A stretch of DNA of 64,000 nt from the NCBI RefSeq assembly GCF_902148855.1, contig NC_043964.1, positions 27,143,285 to 27,207,284 on the forward strand. The letters run 5' to 3'. How positions within the stretch are numbered: the first letter of the stretch is position 1; every line of letters starts with the position of its first letter. The notes below the pieces were generated by a model. It did no database searches. It worked only from the letters and a program-made list of their open reading frames with translations, and was not told the origin of the DNA. This DNA is from Sphaeramia orbicularis (taxonomy: Eukaryota; Chordata; Actinopteri; Kurtiformes; Apogonidae). The position numbers were made by a program, and so were the translations under genes. Below are positions 40,851 through 53,000 of the stretch, piece after piece.

Positions 40851-42630
40851 CTCTGATTGGCTGGTGTTCTGTGACGCTGCTCTCTCATTGGCTGACGTTC
40901 TGTGATGCTGCGCTCTGATTGGCTGGCGTTCTGTGACGCTGCCCTCTCATTGGCTGGCGTTCTGTGACGCTGCTCTCTCATTGGTTGACGTTCTGTGACG
41001 CTGCGCTCTGATTGGCTGGTGTTCTGTGACGCTAGTCTCTCATTGGCTGGCGTTCTGTGATGCTGCGCTCTGATTGGCTGGCGTTCTGTGACGCTGCGCT
41101 CTGATTGGCTGGCGTTCTGTGACACTCCGCTCTCATTGGCTGGCGTTCTGTGATGCTGCACTCTGATTGGCTGGCGTTCTGTGACGCTGTGCTCTGATTG
41201 GCTGGCGTTCTGTGACACTCCGCTCTGATTGGCTGGCGATCTGTGACGCTGCACTCTGATTGGCTGGCGTTCTGTGACACTGCGCTCTGATTGGTTGATG
41301 TTCTGTGACGCTCTGCTCTGATTGGCTGGCGATTTGTGACGCTGCACTCTGATTGGCTAGCGTTCTGTGACGCTGCGCTCTCATTGGCTGGCATTCTGTG
41401 ACGCTGCGCTCTGATTGGCTGGCGTTCTGTGACGCTGCGCTCTGATTGGCTGGCGTTCTGTAATGCTGCTCTCTCATTGGCTGACGTTCTGTGACGTTGC
41501 GCTCTGATTGGCTGGTGTTCTGTGACGCTGCGTTCTCATTGGCTGGCGCTCTGTGACGCTGCGCTCTCATTGGCTGACTTTCTGTACCGCCCCGCTCTGA
41601 CTGGCTGGCGATCTGTCACGCTGCGCTCTGATTGGCTGGCGTTCTGTGACGCTGCGCTCTCATTGGCTGACGTTCTGTGACGCTGCGCTCTCATATGCTG
41701 ACGTTCTGTGACGCTCCGCTCTGATTGGCTGGCGTTCTATGATGTTGCACTCTGATTGGCTGGCGTTCTGTGACGCTGCGCTCTCATTGGTTGGCATTCT
41801 GTGACGCTGCACTCTGATTGGCTGGCGTTCTGTGACACTGCGCTCTGATTGGCTGGCATTCTGTAACGCCCCGCTCTGACTGGCTGGCGATCTGTCACGC
41901 TGCGCTCTGATTGGCTGACGTTCTGTGACGCTGCGCTCTCATTGGCTGACGTTCTGTGATGCTGCGCTCTCATATGCTGACGTTCTGTGACGCTCCGCTC
42001 TGATTGGCTGGCGTTCTGTGACGTTGCACTCTGATTGGCTGGCGTTCTGTGACTCTGCGCTCTGACTGGCTGGCGTTCTGTGACGTTGCTCTTTCATTGG
42101 CTGGCGTTCTGTGATGCTGTGCTCTGATTGGCTGGCGTTCTGTGACGCTGTGCTCTCATTGGCTGGCGTTCTGTGACGTTGCACTCTGATTGGCTGGCGT
42201 TCTATGACGCTGCGTTCTCATTGGCTGACTTTCTGTGACGCTCTGCTCTGATTGGCTGGCGATCTGTCACGCTGCGCGCTGATTGGCTGACGTTCTGTGA
42301 CACTGCGCTCTGATTGGCTGACGTTCTGTGACACTGCGCTCTCATTGGCTGACATTCTGTGACGCTCCGCTCTGATTGGCTGGCGTTCTGTGACGCTGCC
42401 CTCTGATTGGCTGGCGTTCTGTGACGCTGCGCTCTCATTGGCTGACGTTCTGTGATGCTGTGCTCTGATTGGTTGATGTTCTGTGGTGCTGCACTCTCAT
42501 TGGCTGGTGTTCTTTGACGCTCCACTCTTATTGGCTGACGTTCTGTGACACTGCACTCTGATTGGCTGGTGTTCTGTGACGCTCCACTCTCATTGGCTGA
42601 CGTTCTGTGACACTGCACTCTGATTGGCTG
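40851..42630. repeat. 31-bp minisatellite, 58 units, NF-Y-type CCAAT in most units
   Basis: The unit reads CTCTGATTGGCTGGCGTTCT then GTGACGCTGCG. I counted 58 units; the first starts at 40851 and the last at 42618, a distance of 1767 = 57 x 31, so there is no net insertion or deletion. About 53 units keep ATTGG. Two unit types alternate irregularly (CTGATTGG and CTCATTGG). Three units read GACTGG and two CATATG. CTGATTGGCT fits the NF-Y consensus (inverted CCAAT), and TGACG is a CRE/ATF half-site. The array lies 1.9 kb upstream of the amn start and 1.04 kb upstream of the otopetrin B start. Long frames on the minus strand arise because the unit lacks stops; I do not call them genes. Confidence 0.95.
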
Positions 42631-42633
42631 CTC

Positions 42634-43668
42634 AAAACAAATAAATGAAAGAATGAAAAAAATGCCTTGTTCTGGGTAATTTGCAATTACCCATGTTCCT
42701 TTGACTGTATTGAAAGAAGCCTCACATTATCGCAACTTTCAGCAAAAATTTTTGGAAAAGCTGCCGCAAAATCAGGCATTTTAGGCCGCAGCAATCAAAA
42801 AAAAAAAAAAAAAAAAAAATCCGGCGAAATCCTGGCGGGACTGGAATTACAATTTACACCTCAGTGTCGAATAACTTTAGCTACCCACGAAGAAGAAGAA
42901 GAAGAATCATTTTTATTCGCTTTCTATTCGTGATTTATGTAGGAACGGTAATAATCTTCAACTACAAACATATATTTACTTGTGGTGAAAGTATGTAAGT
43001 GATGAAAAACGACATTATTAATCACCTGAAAGTAACTACACCTGTTTCTGTGCGTCACATTGCGTGATGCGCGTGCATTTCCTGCGTGGTTCACTGACGG
43101 GGACACAGACCAGCTCCAGTTCACGGCGGTGTTTAGATGAAGTTTTCCTCTTAAACATGTCAGTGAGGTTATAAAAAAGAGCTCGGAATATGAAAAATAG
43201 AACTCGACATATGCCACGGACCTGCAATAAACTCTTCTCCAGGTAAAAAATCGGGGAAAAAAAGTGATTCATTTCTAGCTAAAAGGATTTTACATTTACG
43301 TTTATTGCTACTGTTAAGGCTGTTTTTTTTGTTTGTTTGTTTGTTTGTTTGTTTGTTTGTTTTTTTAAATCTAACTCTACTTCGAGGATGATTAGGGTGA
43401 AACAACAGTGACCCCAGTTAAGAAAGAACTGTATGCAGCCTGTGAAGTGTATATTTTTTTTATGTACTACTCTTTTATATTTTTTCTGCTGCTGCTGCTG
43501 TCTTGGCTAGGACATTCTTGAAAAAGAGATTTTTAATCTCAATGAGTTTTTTTTCCTGGTTAAATGAAAGTTATAATAACAATAATTTTTTTACCACCTT
43601 CTCAAAAGCAACATATTACCCAAGTAGGCACACAACTATATGGTTTAATGTGTCCTTTCAATAGCAAA
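42634..43668. other. Otopetrin B upstream region
   Basis: The interval holds an A-run (about 42798-42820), a (GAAGAA)n stretch, a (GTTT)n microsatellite near 43330-43362 and a LINE 3' tail. It should contain the otopetrin B promoter and any leader exon; neither can be fixed by eye. Confidence 0.5.
43495..43568 (+). mobile_element. LINE 3' tail
   Basis: CTGTCTTGGCTAGGACATTC, TTGAAAAAGAGATTTTTAATC, TCAATGAG and CCTGGTTAAATG match the tail at 19900-20045 in order. The fragment is very short and ends 100 bases before the otopetrin B start codon. Confidence 0.6.
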
Positions 43669-45812
43669 ATGCCAAATGATAAAAGGGAGGCTGCTGAGGC
43701 CCATCCATCAAATATTGAAACAGCAGTAGAGATGGACAACATGCAGTCTTCTTTGAGTCCCACTACCAATGTGGAAAACACTGGAGACGACTGTGTCAGA
43801 CTCAAAGAGGTAGTGAGGGAGAGGGCCCAACGTGGGACTGGACAGCTACTTTCTGGCATAATCTGCATCAACATCCTGTTCCTGGGCTGTGCTATAGTCA
43901 GTGGAAGTGCCTTTAAGAGTGTGACCATCACTGCTGTGCAGCGACAAATCTTCCTCATCATCCTCCTCCTCCTCACAATGTTATGGATGCTGTTTTACAT
44001 AGTCTGCACCTACAGAACGGATCAGTCTCCGCAGTCCAAAGATAGCCATGCAGCTCCTGTGTGGCTCAGAGGTGAGACCTGTCTATCTAGAACATATCTA
44101 GTGCATCTGTTTAGATGTTTGTATTACTTATATGCATGTTTTCATTGCAGCTGGACTAGTGTTGTTCGGGCTGCTCAGTTTACTCATGGACGTCTTTAAG
44201 ATTTGCACCAGTGTGGGCTACCTTCACTGTGACTCTGCTGTTAAAGTTGCCTTTCCAGTTGTGCAAGCTGTATTTTTGTTTGTCCAGGTGATTATTTTTG
44301 TCTTAAAATACCCTTAAATGCTCTAATATGTTTTACTTGTTTGCATTTTGTACCAACTGTGAAAAAAAATGATCTCTTATAGACATACTTCTTCATCGGT
44401 CATGCAAAGGACTGTGTACAGCTTCAAACAACAATTTCTCGGTAACTGTCTTTTTCCTCATTATCTTAAACTACTTATTCACAGTATTTGTACTTTAATC
44501 CAACTTGTGAACTTTGTCAGTTGTGGCCTTGCAGTAACACTTTCAACTAATCTGATGGTGTGGATCGCAGCAGTGACTGAGGAATCAATTCATCATACTG
44601 AGGTTCCTGAAATAAATATTAGTGTCTCATACAGGAAGTACATAGGTATTAAACGTCATTTGTTTTAATGTGTAACCTGTCAAAATGTTGGTATAATAAG
44701 CATTCAGAACAAAATAACTTAATTCTGTCCTTCTTTTCACCTTCATTTCAGCCAGCCAGAGCTCTCACAAGGAATGTAAATGCAATCTGTCAGCTTGTGA
44801 GACTTTCAAAGAGGCCTATTGCTTCCTGTACCCCTTTAACATAGAATACAGCCTCTTTGCTTCTGCTATGGCATACGTCATGTGGAAAAATGTTGGTCGA
44901 CGTGCTAAGACCCACAGCCACCACAGTGCTAAATTTCATGTAAAAGATGTGTGTTTGGGACCTCTGATGGGAACAGGGCTTGTGCTTGCAGGGCTTGTAA
45001 CATTTATACTTTATGAAGTGGACATAGAAAAGGACATTAAGAGGAGAAACACAGCTCTGTTCGTTCACTTTGTAATGAATATAGTGATAGTGAGCCTGAT
45101 GTCTGCGTTCAGTGTGGTTGGGTGTGTTATTTATAGGCTAGACCGCAAGAAAGCTGTGTCTGAAAACAACCCCTCAAAAAGGCTGGATGTAGGACTGCTG
45201 TTGGGATCCTCACTGGGTCAGTTCTTCATCAGCTACTTCACTATTGTGGCTGTAGTGGCAACTGGAGCTAGAGGCGTGCTCAATGGCTTAAACCTAGCCT
45301 GGGGTGTGCTGATGGTGCTCCAGATCAGCTTGCAGAACTACTTCATCATTCAGGGTTTGGATCAGGAGCAACATGAAGCAATGCCGCTAACAAACGCTGA
45401 TACCCCCCAGGAACATGCAGAGATAAATGTTGTTGAAGTTGGCAGCTGCACCAACTATTCCCCAAAATCAAATCTGCACAAACACTGGAAAAGAAGAGTG
45501 CTGAAAGAAATCTGTGCCTTTTTGTTGCTAGCTAATATAATCGTAAGTTTTGTTTATCTTACCTTCATGCAGCAATGGACTCTATCTCCTCTATCTTACA
45601 GCTTATAAGACTAATGTTTTCTTTTTTTTTCTGCTTAACAGCTCTGGATCATGCCTGCTTTTGGTGCTCGTCCACAGTTTGAGCAAAACACTGAGATAAA
45701 ATTCTACAAATTTACCATGTGGGCCAGTATTGTGAATATTGGACTTCCTTTTGCCATTTTTTACCGAATGCACGCAGTTGTGAGTCTCTTTGAAGTGTAC
45801 CTAATCTCTTAA
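43669..45812 (+). CDS. Otopetrin proton channel, copy B (OTOP2/OTOP3-like)
   Basis: There are six exons, 561 aa from the ATG at 43669: 43669-44071, 44151-44287, 44383-44441, 44521-44645, 44752-45542, 45642-45812. In-frame ATGs at 43648 and 43564 would add 7 or 35 residues. Key stretches are APVWLRG, GLVLFGLLSLLMDVFKICTS, TYFFIGHAKDCVQLQTTISR, YPFNIEYSLF, YVMWKNVGR, NPSKRLDVGLLLGSSLGQF, SYFTIVAVVATGA, LWIMPAFGARPQFEQ and FAIFYRMHAVVSLFEVYLIS at the C-terminus. This is the full twelve-helix otopetrin plan, a proton-selective channel opened by acid. Exon lengths 137, 59 and 171 and all phases equal those of copy A, so both descend from one ancestor gene. It is convergent with hid1. AATAAA lies at 45849. 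Confidence 0.93.
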
Positions 45813-45854
45813 TGATTTGATATTTAGTTTTAATTACCCTGATTTAATAATAAA

Positions 45855-47003
45855 TAAATTGTAATGAAATAAATATTAAATTACACATTTGCCCATCATT
45901 TTTGTGCTACACTGCAAATCCTGCTCACCTGACATTATAATAAATGAAATACTAGCTTAAGGCACCTCATGATAAAGTAATAAAATGGACTTAAGTGAAC
46001 TAGTTAATGCTGAACAAGGTGTTCCATCCTAATCCCATTTATGCTGTTTGTTTTACAAAGCTTTCTTGACAGTTGCATTTCCAACATTTTTTTAATTCTA
46101 GCAAGGAAGGGCTCAAATCTGTACCATATTTGTTGCTGACTTGGTGCCATCTAGTGGTCACAGTGTAATATTGACATTATTAATAATAATATTAATATTG
46201 TAACATTGACTCTGCATGGCACACTAGCATGATGCATGCAAAGTGAACAAAGCAAAAAAAAATAAAAAAATCAGTTCATAAATCCTCACTTAAGACCCAT
46301 TGACTAAGTGCACATTGAGTAATGCCAACACAGAATTCACAGATGCATATCAATATATATATTTAGAATAATTTAAGGAAAATACAGTTTTCAACATCAA
46401 GCATATTAAGCATGGCCAACTACATCAAACCTCCAACTTGCTTATACACAACAAAACATACAATTTGTCTTAATGTTAAAATCCTGTAAGTTATACTATC
46501 ACAAACTACTACAATAAGTGCAAAATCACTTTGAAGCAGGTCAAGTACAACAAATGAACAACATGAAACACCAACACTGTGCCCTCCAAGATATGTTACA
46601 AGCTCTCTGTTGGAAAAGCACCATGTCCATATCTTTGAAAAACAAGTCTGGCTGATATATTTGAACAGTGTTTCCCCTTCATCTTCTGTTCTGTCAAGTA
46701 AGGTGCATAACTCTTCTGCTAATGCTTCAGTCATGTCAGTGCTATGGATGACATTCTGTGGTCTGAGAAAATGTACAAATACAGTTTCTTTATAAACAAT
46801 ATTGACATTTTAACGTTTCCCCTCTCTTGATCTGAGTTGTATCTACCTCTCTTAACCCAATCAGGGCATCAGGGACAAGCATTATGATAATGATTATGAG
46901 GCAAGTTCAACACAGTGTTTTTTTTTTGCAGTAACCAGAAGATACTGAAGGAAGAGGAATCCTGAAGGTGAACAGTCCCCTTTTCCCTTTTGTGTCAAGA
47001 AGT
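45855..47003. other. Convergent otopetrin B / hid1 3' interval
   Basis: No gene is supported. The hid1 3' UTR enters from the right. A minus-strand frame at 46420-46734 has no recognisable motif. Confidence 0.5.
46145..46157 (-). promoter_or_regulatory. CTCF-core-like site
   Basis: TGCCATCTAGTGG reads CCACTAGATGGCA on the minus strand, a full match to CCASYAGRKGGC. It lies between the convergent otopetrin B and hid1 3' ends. Confidence 0.4.
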
Positions 47004-50000
47004 TTACATCCTCTGAATCTCAAAAAGGCGTACATCAGTGTCATACCAGATAGGAGGGTCCACGTTGCTAGAAAAACAATAAGATGAGAATTTTAGTCGA
47101 TGTGTAAAAGTAACTGTCAAGATTATTTTTATTAGCTTTTAGAACTCACCGTAAATAAACTACCCCCCACATGTAGGTGCGAAACCACATGGCAGTGCCT
47201 GCATTGGCCTGGTATTTTCTGATGAGGATAGGGTGAGGAACTGGCAGCAGGCCTACCAGTGTACCATGTTGGAGAAACTTCAGGATTTCTGATTCATCAG
47301 TCAAACCTCTGAAATGAAACACATGAGCACACTTGTAAAAGGTTTTTTGTACAAATCAAAGGGATTTCAGGTGATCTATTTTTGTACTTGGTGATAAAAG
47401 GAGAGAGATTTGTTCACATACTTGTCAATACAGATCTTCTCCACCTGGGGAACCAGAACTTGTAACAGCCGCATAATAGTCTGCAGGGGTAGCTTACATT
47501 TCCAGGACATAACCTGAAAGACAAAATGTACAACCAGATCACTTACTCAGAAATTACCCAACATTCAACACCAAAGGGGTGGCTCAGAGGTGAGAGAGGT
47601 CACTGACCCAATCTGGTGTGGGAGCCCAGAAAGACGTAGAAGATGCACTTGATAAACGTCTTCTCTCCATTTCCGCTTCAGTGTAGAAAACATCCTGATG
47701 AAGTGAAGAGACAGAGTTATGAGCAGGCTTCAAGTACGTTTTATTAACGAATGTGTGCAGTCACACTCACTTCATTGTCTCTGCCAGAGTTTGATTCGGT
47801 GTCACTGGTTCCAGCAACTGCACTTTGGTCTGGGGGGACTGTATGTGGAGAGTCCGTCTTTGGAACTGACACCATGGTGCCATCCTCTGATACCTGAGAT
47901 TTCTCTGTCAGTTTATCAATGCCTGCAAGATACAATGAATTAGCAAAACTAAAATTTCTATGTAGTTTTTAGCTTACTGGCTGATAGGCTCGTAAGCTAT
48001 CCTCATCATGCAGCGTCCAGCGTCGTCTGTCGTCATCTGTCGTCATCTGTCGTCCATTACAAAAATTTCAATCGTCTTCTTCTCCTAAACTACAATTCCG
48101 ATTGACTTCAAAATTGGCATACAGCTTCTTTATGATGATGTCAACAAAACTTAGTGAAATTATTTGGGTCTGGACCTGATTCTGGATTTGGTGCGACTTT
48201 GAAAAATTTCCCCATTATAAGAGATAGGAAGTGGATGGATGCAATAACTGTAAAACTCTAACTCTAACTGTAACTCTGTAAAAATATGAATGATATCAAG
48301 TTGAAATTTCTACAGTCCAGCCCTAATGGGGACATGACCAAAACATAATGACCACATGCAGATCAGGATCTTCCTCTGGATCCAGGAACTTACGGAAAAT
48401 TTAACATGGGCTCTTATGGGGAAAAAATTTCAATCGTCGTCTTCTCCGAAACTACACTTCTGATTGACTTCAAACTTGGTATACAGCTTCTGTATGATGA
48501 TGTCAATACAACGTATTGAAATGATTTCGATCCAGATCTGATTCTGGATTTGGTGTGACTTTGAAAAATTTTCCCATTATAACAGATAGGAAGTGGATTG
48601 ATCCAATAAATCAGTAAGTATCAATGATATCAAGTTGGAATTTGAATTTTTTACAGATCTGATTGGAATATGACCAAAACATGAGCTATTTCTGTAATAT
48701 AATAAATACACATAACTGGGTGATAATAAATTGCATCTGGATACATTTCCCAAAACTTTCAATTTGGCCGGTAAGCTACAGGGCCATTGGTCCTATTTTT
48801 TTCCATGTAGGCATTTGAACAGTTTTTTCAGTCAGTAGGTTCCGTATCTTAAAATTAAGTTCTCCAGAATGACTCTATTAAATTAGAGCACAGTTGGTAC
48901 CTGGCATAGCCACCAGACTGGCCTTCAGTGTACCAGGCTCGGCTGGAACAGCAGGATGTGAGCCCTCCATGGATACAGTTTCCTGGGAGCTGGTTCGGGA
49001 GATGACGTCCGGTGATTTCTTCTTCCTCTGCAAAGCCTTTTGTATGGAGGAGGGGTCAGAGGGCAGGTTGGCCAGCTGGTGGAACACGTTACGTTTACGG
49101 ATGATGGCATAAACCAGGTTGCAGTTTCCTGTAAACAATAAAAAATGGGTCATTCTGAGAGCTGCAAGCACATTTATTAAGATAAAAAAAAAAGCTGTAT
49201 CAAATGTGTCAAAGCTTAATCCTCTCACCATCAAACTGGTATTGGATAATATTATTGAAAGCCTCAAGTAGGAAGAACACAAGGTGATGATTCTGGGCTG
49301 CAGAGAACAAAAACCAGCTGGTGGAGAAGGCCTCCAGCAGGTGGAGCAGTTTGTTGGCTGCCACCATTGATAGACTCTTCAGATAGGGAGACACTGAAAT
49401 GGAAGCAGAAATGTTAAAAAGATAAATGTGTAATTGAGTACAGAATTACTTTACTGAAATAGAAAGTGACATTTATTTCTTATGAGATGTTTAAACTTCC
49501 AAAAATCCGAAATATGAGGCGTTTAGCTGTCAACAGATGGCGTCAAAGCTGCTCACCATTAACAACAATGGTGAGTAAGCAGTCAAAGAGAGGCTGGAGA
49601 CGCTGGTGGCCTGTGGTGATAATCTTGTGGAAGACCTACAAAACAAACACGACAACAGCTGTGAGCATGGAATGTTTTTACCATTAAGTAGTAATCAAGA
49701 GCATTATTTCAGCGACATAGCCGAGCAGGCATCTCACCACTATAAGCAGGTCAGCGTGAGTCCCTGTAAACACAGGGATATCCATAGGCACATGGATGGA
49801 GTAGGGCTTATTCAAGCGAACGCCAAAGTTTCGCTCCCCACTCAAAAGCAGCAAAATGAAAACGCCGATGTGCATGAGTCCAACACGGGCTGCAGCAAGG
49901 ACACAATACATCAGATGACCAACAAAACTGAAGCCTGATTTTACATGTAAACAACTACTATCAATGCACATGTGAGGTTCAGGCTTGTTGGATACAGGAA

Positions 50001-53000
50001 AACTAACCAACACAATGAATGATACTCACACTGATCAGCTCTGGCATCGTTTAAGTAGTAGAGTATAGGAACCAGAATATCCAACACATCACTACTCTTC
50101 AGCACAAAAAACAGGAACTTCTGTCATGGGAACACAAATGTGGATTTCACTAAGCAAAAGCAACACTTTCTCAGAGTATCTTTTTTTTATCAATGTATAT
50201 TTTCTAACCTTATTGAAGTCACAAAGCTTCCAGAAAAGCACCAGCAGCTCTTGGTGGAACTGGATCTTCTTAGTTGAGTTGGGAAGGTAAGTTTGAGCCA
50301 AAGGATTGGTCAGTAGACGAGCTAAACCCTTCAACACAAAGTCAAAATCCTACCAATGGAAAAACAAAAAAAACACGGTTGGTTTCAAGTGATCTAAACA
50401 GGGATGGTTGTGTATTTCATAGAGCTGGTAACAGATGTACCTCCTCTCTGTGAATCCTTGACAAATAATTAACAAAAAGATTTTCCGGACCTGTGGACTG
50501 CACAAAGACAGGAGACTTGAATACAAAATTACATCAAAATACACTGTAAATGGACACGCCTCCAGCTGACTGGTTTCTTTTGATTCTTCTTGGGGGGGTT
50601 ACCTCGTGTTCCTCTATGCTGGATGGAGAAGCAGGACGCTGGGGAACCCCTCCATCGTGCTCCAGGGTGACGATGAGGATCTGCACCGCCTGCTCCACCA
50701 GCTGCTCCCGGTAGTCGGAGAAAAGCAGGTGATTGTATGGAATGCCGTAACCCACCGGATCATAGGCACACACCACATTCAGCAGAGAGGTGAACAGAGG
50801 TAGAGCATGTCTGCAAAAAAAGCACAGTTTTAACTGATGGACAGCTGCGTGGATGATCATCACATATGGAATACATTTGTTCCTTTACCTGTTTTCTGTG
50901 GAGCAGAAGAAAGTCACCCAGGGGTTCTGGATGGTGTGGTCTGATGAAGGAGGCAGGTACATGGCCTCAGAGAAGCAGGTGAGTAACAATCTCAGCAACT
51001 CTGTCCTGAAGAGGGTGAGGAAAAAATGTGTTAGTCACAATGAGAAAGAAAAAAATACATGTAGTAAAGCAGCAGCCTGACTCACCTATTCAGGTCATGG
51101 ATGTAGTTGAGAGGGGGGGACTGCGCAAAGCCCACCCCTGCCTCCCAGATGTATTCACAACTGTCTATAGACTGCATGCTCTCCACTGAGTCCTGGAAAA
51201 ACCAGAGCGATTCATTACTGTGCCTTATTCTGTTATCAAAACCAAAATGAGCCTTCCTTTGCATATGTATTACTGACATTAAATATCTATCAACACAAAT
51301 CAGCCAAACACAGTCAGATTCATAAGTATTTGGACAGTGACACAAACTTGGTCATGTTTCCTGTACATACCACTGCAGCAGATCTGAAATGACAGAATCA
51401 GGATGTGTCATGTCGGCTCCCAGACAGTGTCTGGATTTTGTCTGTCTTGTCTGTCTTTTATGTTGTCTGTCATTTCCTGTTTTATTTTGTTAAGTTTCCC
51501 TCATGTGTCTTGTCTGGTGTCTTTACTTCCCCTCCTTGATTGTTTCACCTGCTCCTGATTGCCTGACTCCACCCTGATGTGTTCCACCTGTGTCTAATTG
51601 TCTTCCCGCCCTCTTGTGTATTTAAACCCTGTGTCTTCCCCTGTTTGTTTGCTATACTCGTTGTGCTTACTCACCAGCGTTTTTGGATCCTGTCAGTCTG
51701 TCTGCCTGTTGTGACCTGTTTTTTTGTCTCTGACCACTGATTCTGCCTGTTCCTCATCTGCCTGCTCGTCTGGTTCTGACCTGGTTCGTTCATCCAACTT
51801 CCAATTCTGCCTTTCCCCTGATTGCCTCAACCTCCAACGTTTTACCTGTGTGTTTTGACCCTCGCCTGGACTTTAAACGTGAATAAGCCTTCTCCTCATG
51901 TTCCGTTGCCACCTGACTTGCTCTCCTGTGTATGACCTGGCCTGTTTTTTGACTCTCCTCTGTTTTGCCCTAGTCAGGTTGCTGTCGGGATTTCTCCTGC
52001 TCGGCTGTGCTGACTGCCCGCTGTCCCCGCTCACAGCCTGGATGTCGAGTCCTGTATCACATGCCTTCACAGACGTGTTAATAATTCTGAGCTGTGTTTT
52101 TCCTCCTGTGATTGTGTTTAATAAACACACTCAATTCTTATTCTGCGTACTGGTCTTGCATTTGGGTTCAGGCTTTGTACTCAGTCTGTTACAGGATGTG
52201 ATTGGAGTGTGGAATTTTTGCTTTAACTCATGAGGTTTAACCATTTAGGAATTTTGTAGTCCCTCCATTTTAGAGTCTCAAAAGTAAGTGGACAAACTAA
52301 GACAATTATAAATAAAAGCATTCTTTCTCATACTTGGATGAAAATCTTAGTTGTTCACATACTTTTGAGAGTCTGAAAATTACCTCCTTCAAGGGTTCCA
52401 GCCTTGACATGGCAAGGAGGCTCATACATTCCTATGATCCGGTGAGTGTTACTGCCTGGAACTTAGCTCCTTGTAGGTCACACCTTTGGCAGGCCGGTCA
52501 CCTGGGGGGGTTCCAGCACGTCACTAAGATGGCAGCCCCATCATCCGACTAGCGTGCTTAGGACCAGCAACCCACTCAGGACAAACTCACCTTGTTACAA
52601 AACCGATCAGAAGATGACTATAATTCTTAAATTGTTAACAAAATCTTTGTTAAAACCCTTGAATTAAAGTTCAAAGTCCACAGTTTGCTTCATTTCAAAT
52701 CCACTGTGGCGGTACACAGAAGCAAAATTATAACATTGGAATCGCTATCAATTACAGAACTGGCTGTAAGTGCATTCTATGAGCCCTTTCTGAGATCTGT
52801 AGGTACATTTTAACAATGCAAGCTCTTGCTAAGGAACACCATGTAAACTCATGTTGACCTTTACCCGAGCCAAGTGTTTTACACATCACCTTACTTATCA
52901 CTGTGCCACTGGAAAGTCAACGTTCTTCCTGCTTTAGCCCTAACAATAAATAGAATTTGTTTTATGGAACAAATGACTAGTGTTTTGCTAGTTCAGTCTC

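Noticed and set aside
40799-42618. Six minus-strand frames of 78-182 aa as a repetitive protein gene
   Set aside because: They follow from a stop-free 31-bp unit that is not a multiple of three; frames switch and overlap, and no promoter, splice or terminal domain is seen.
40851-42630. CRISPR-like array
   Set aside because: Units are contiguous with no unique spacers, and the DNA is vertebrate.
46420-46734. A 104-codon minus-strand frame between otopetrin B and hid1
   Set aside because: There is no family motif, and it lies in the expected hid1 3' UTR.
51898-52233. A 111-codon plus-strand frame with hydrophobic stretches
   Set aside because: Most of it falls inside the solo LTR and its end crosses the LTR boundary, so it is not a gene.
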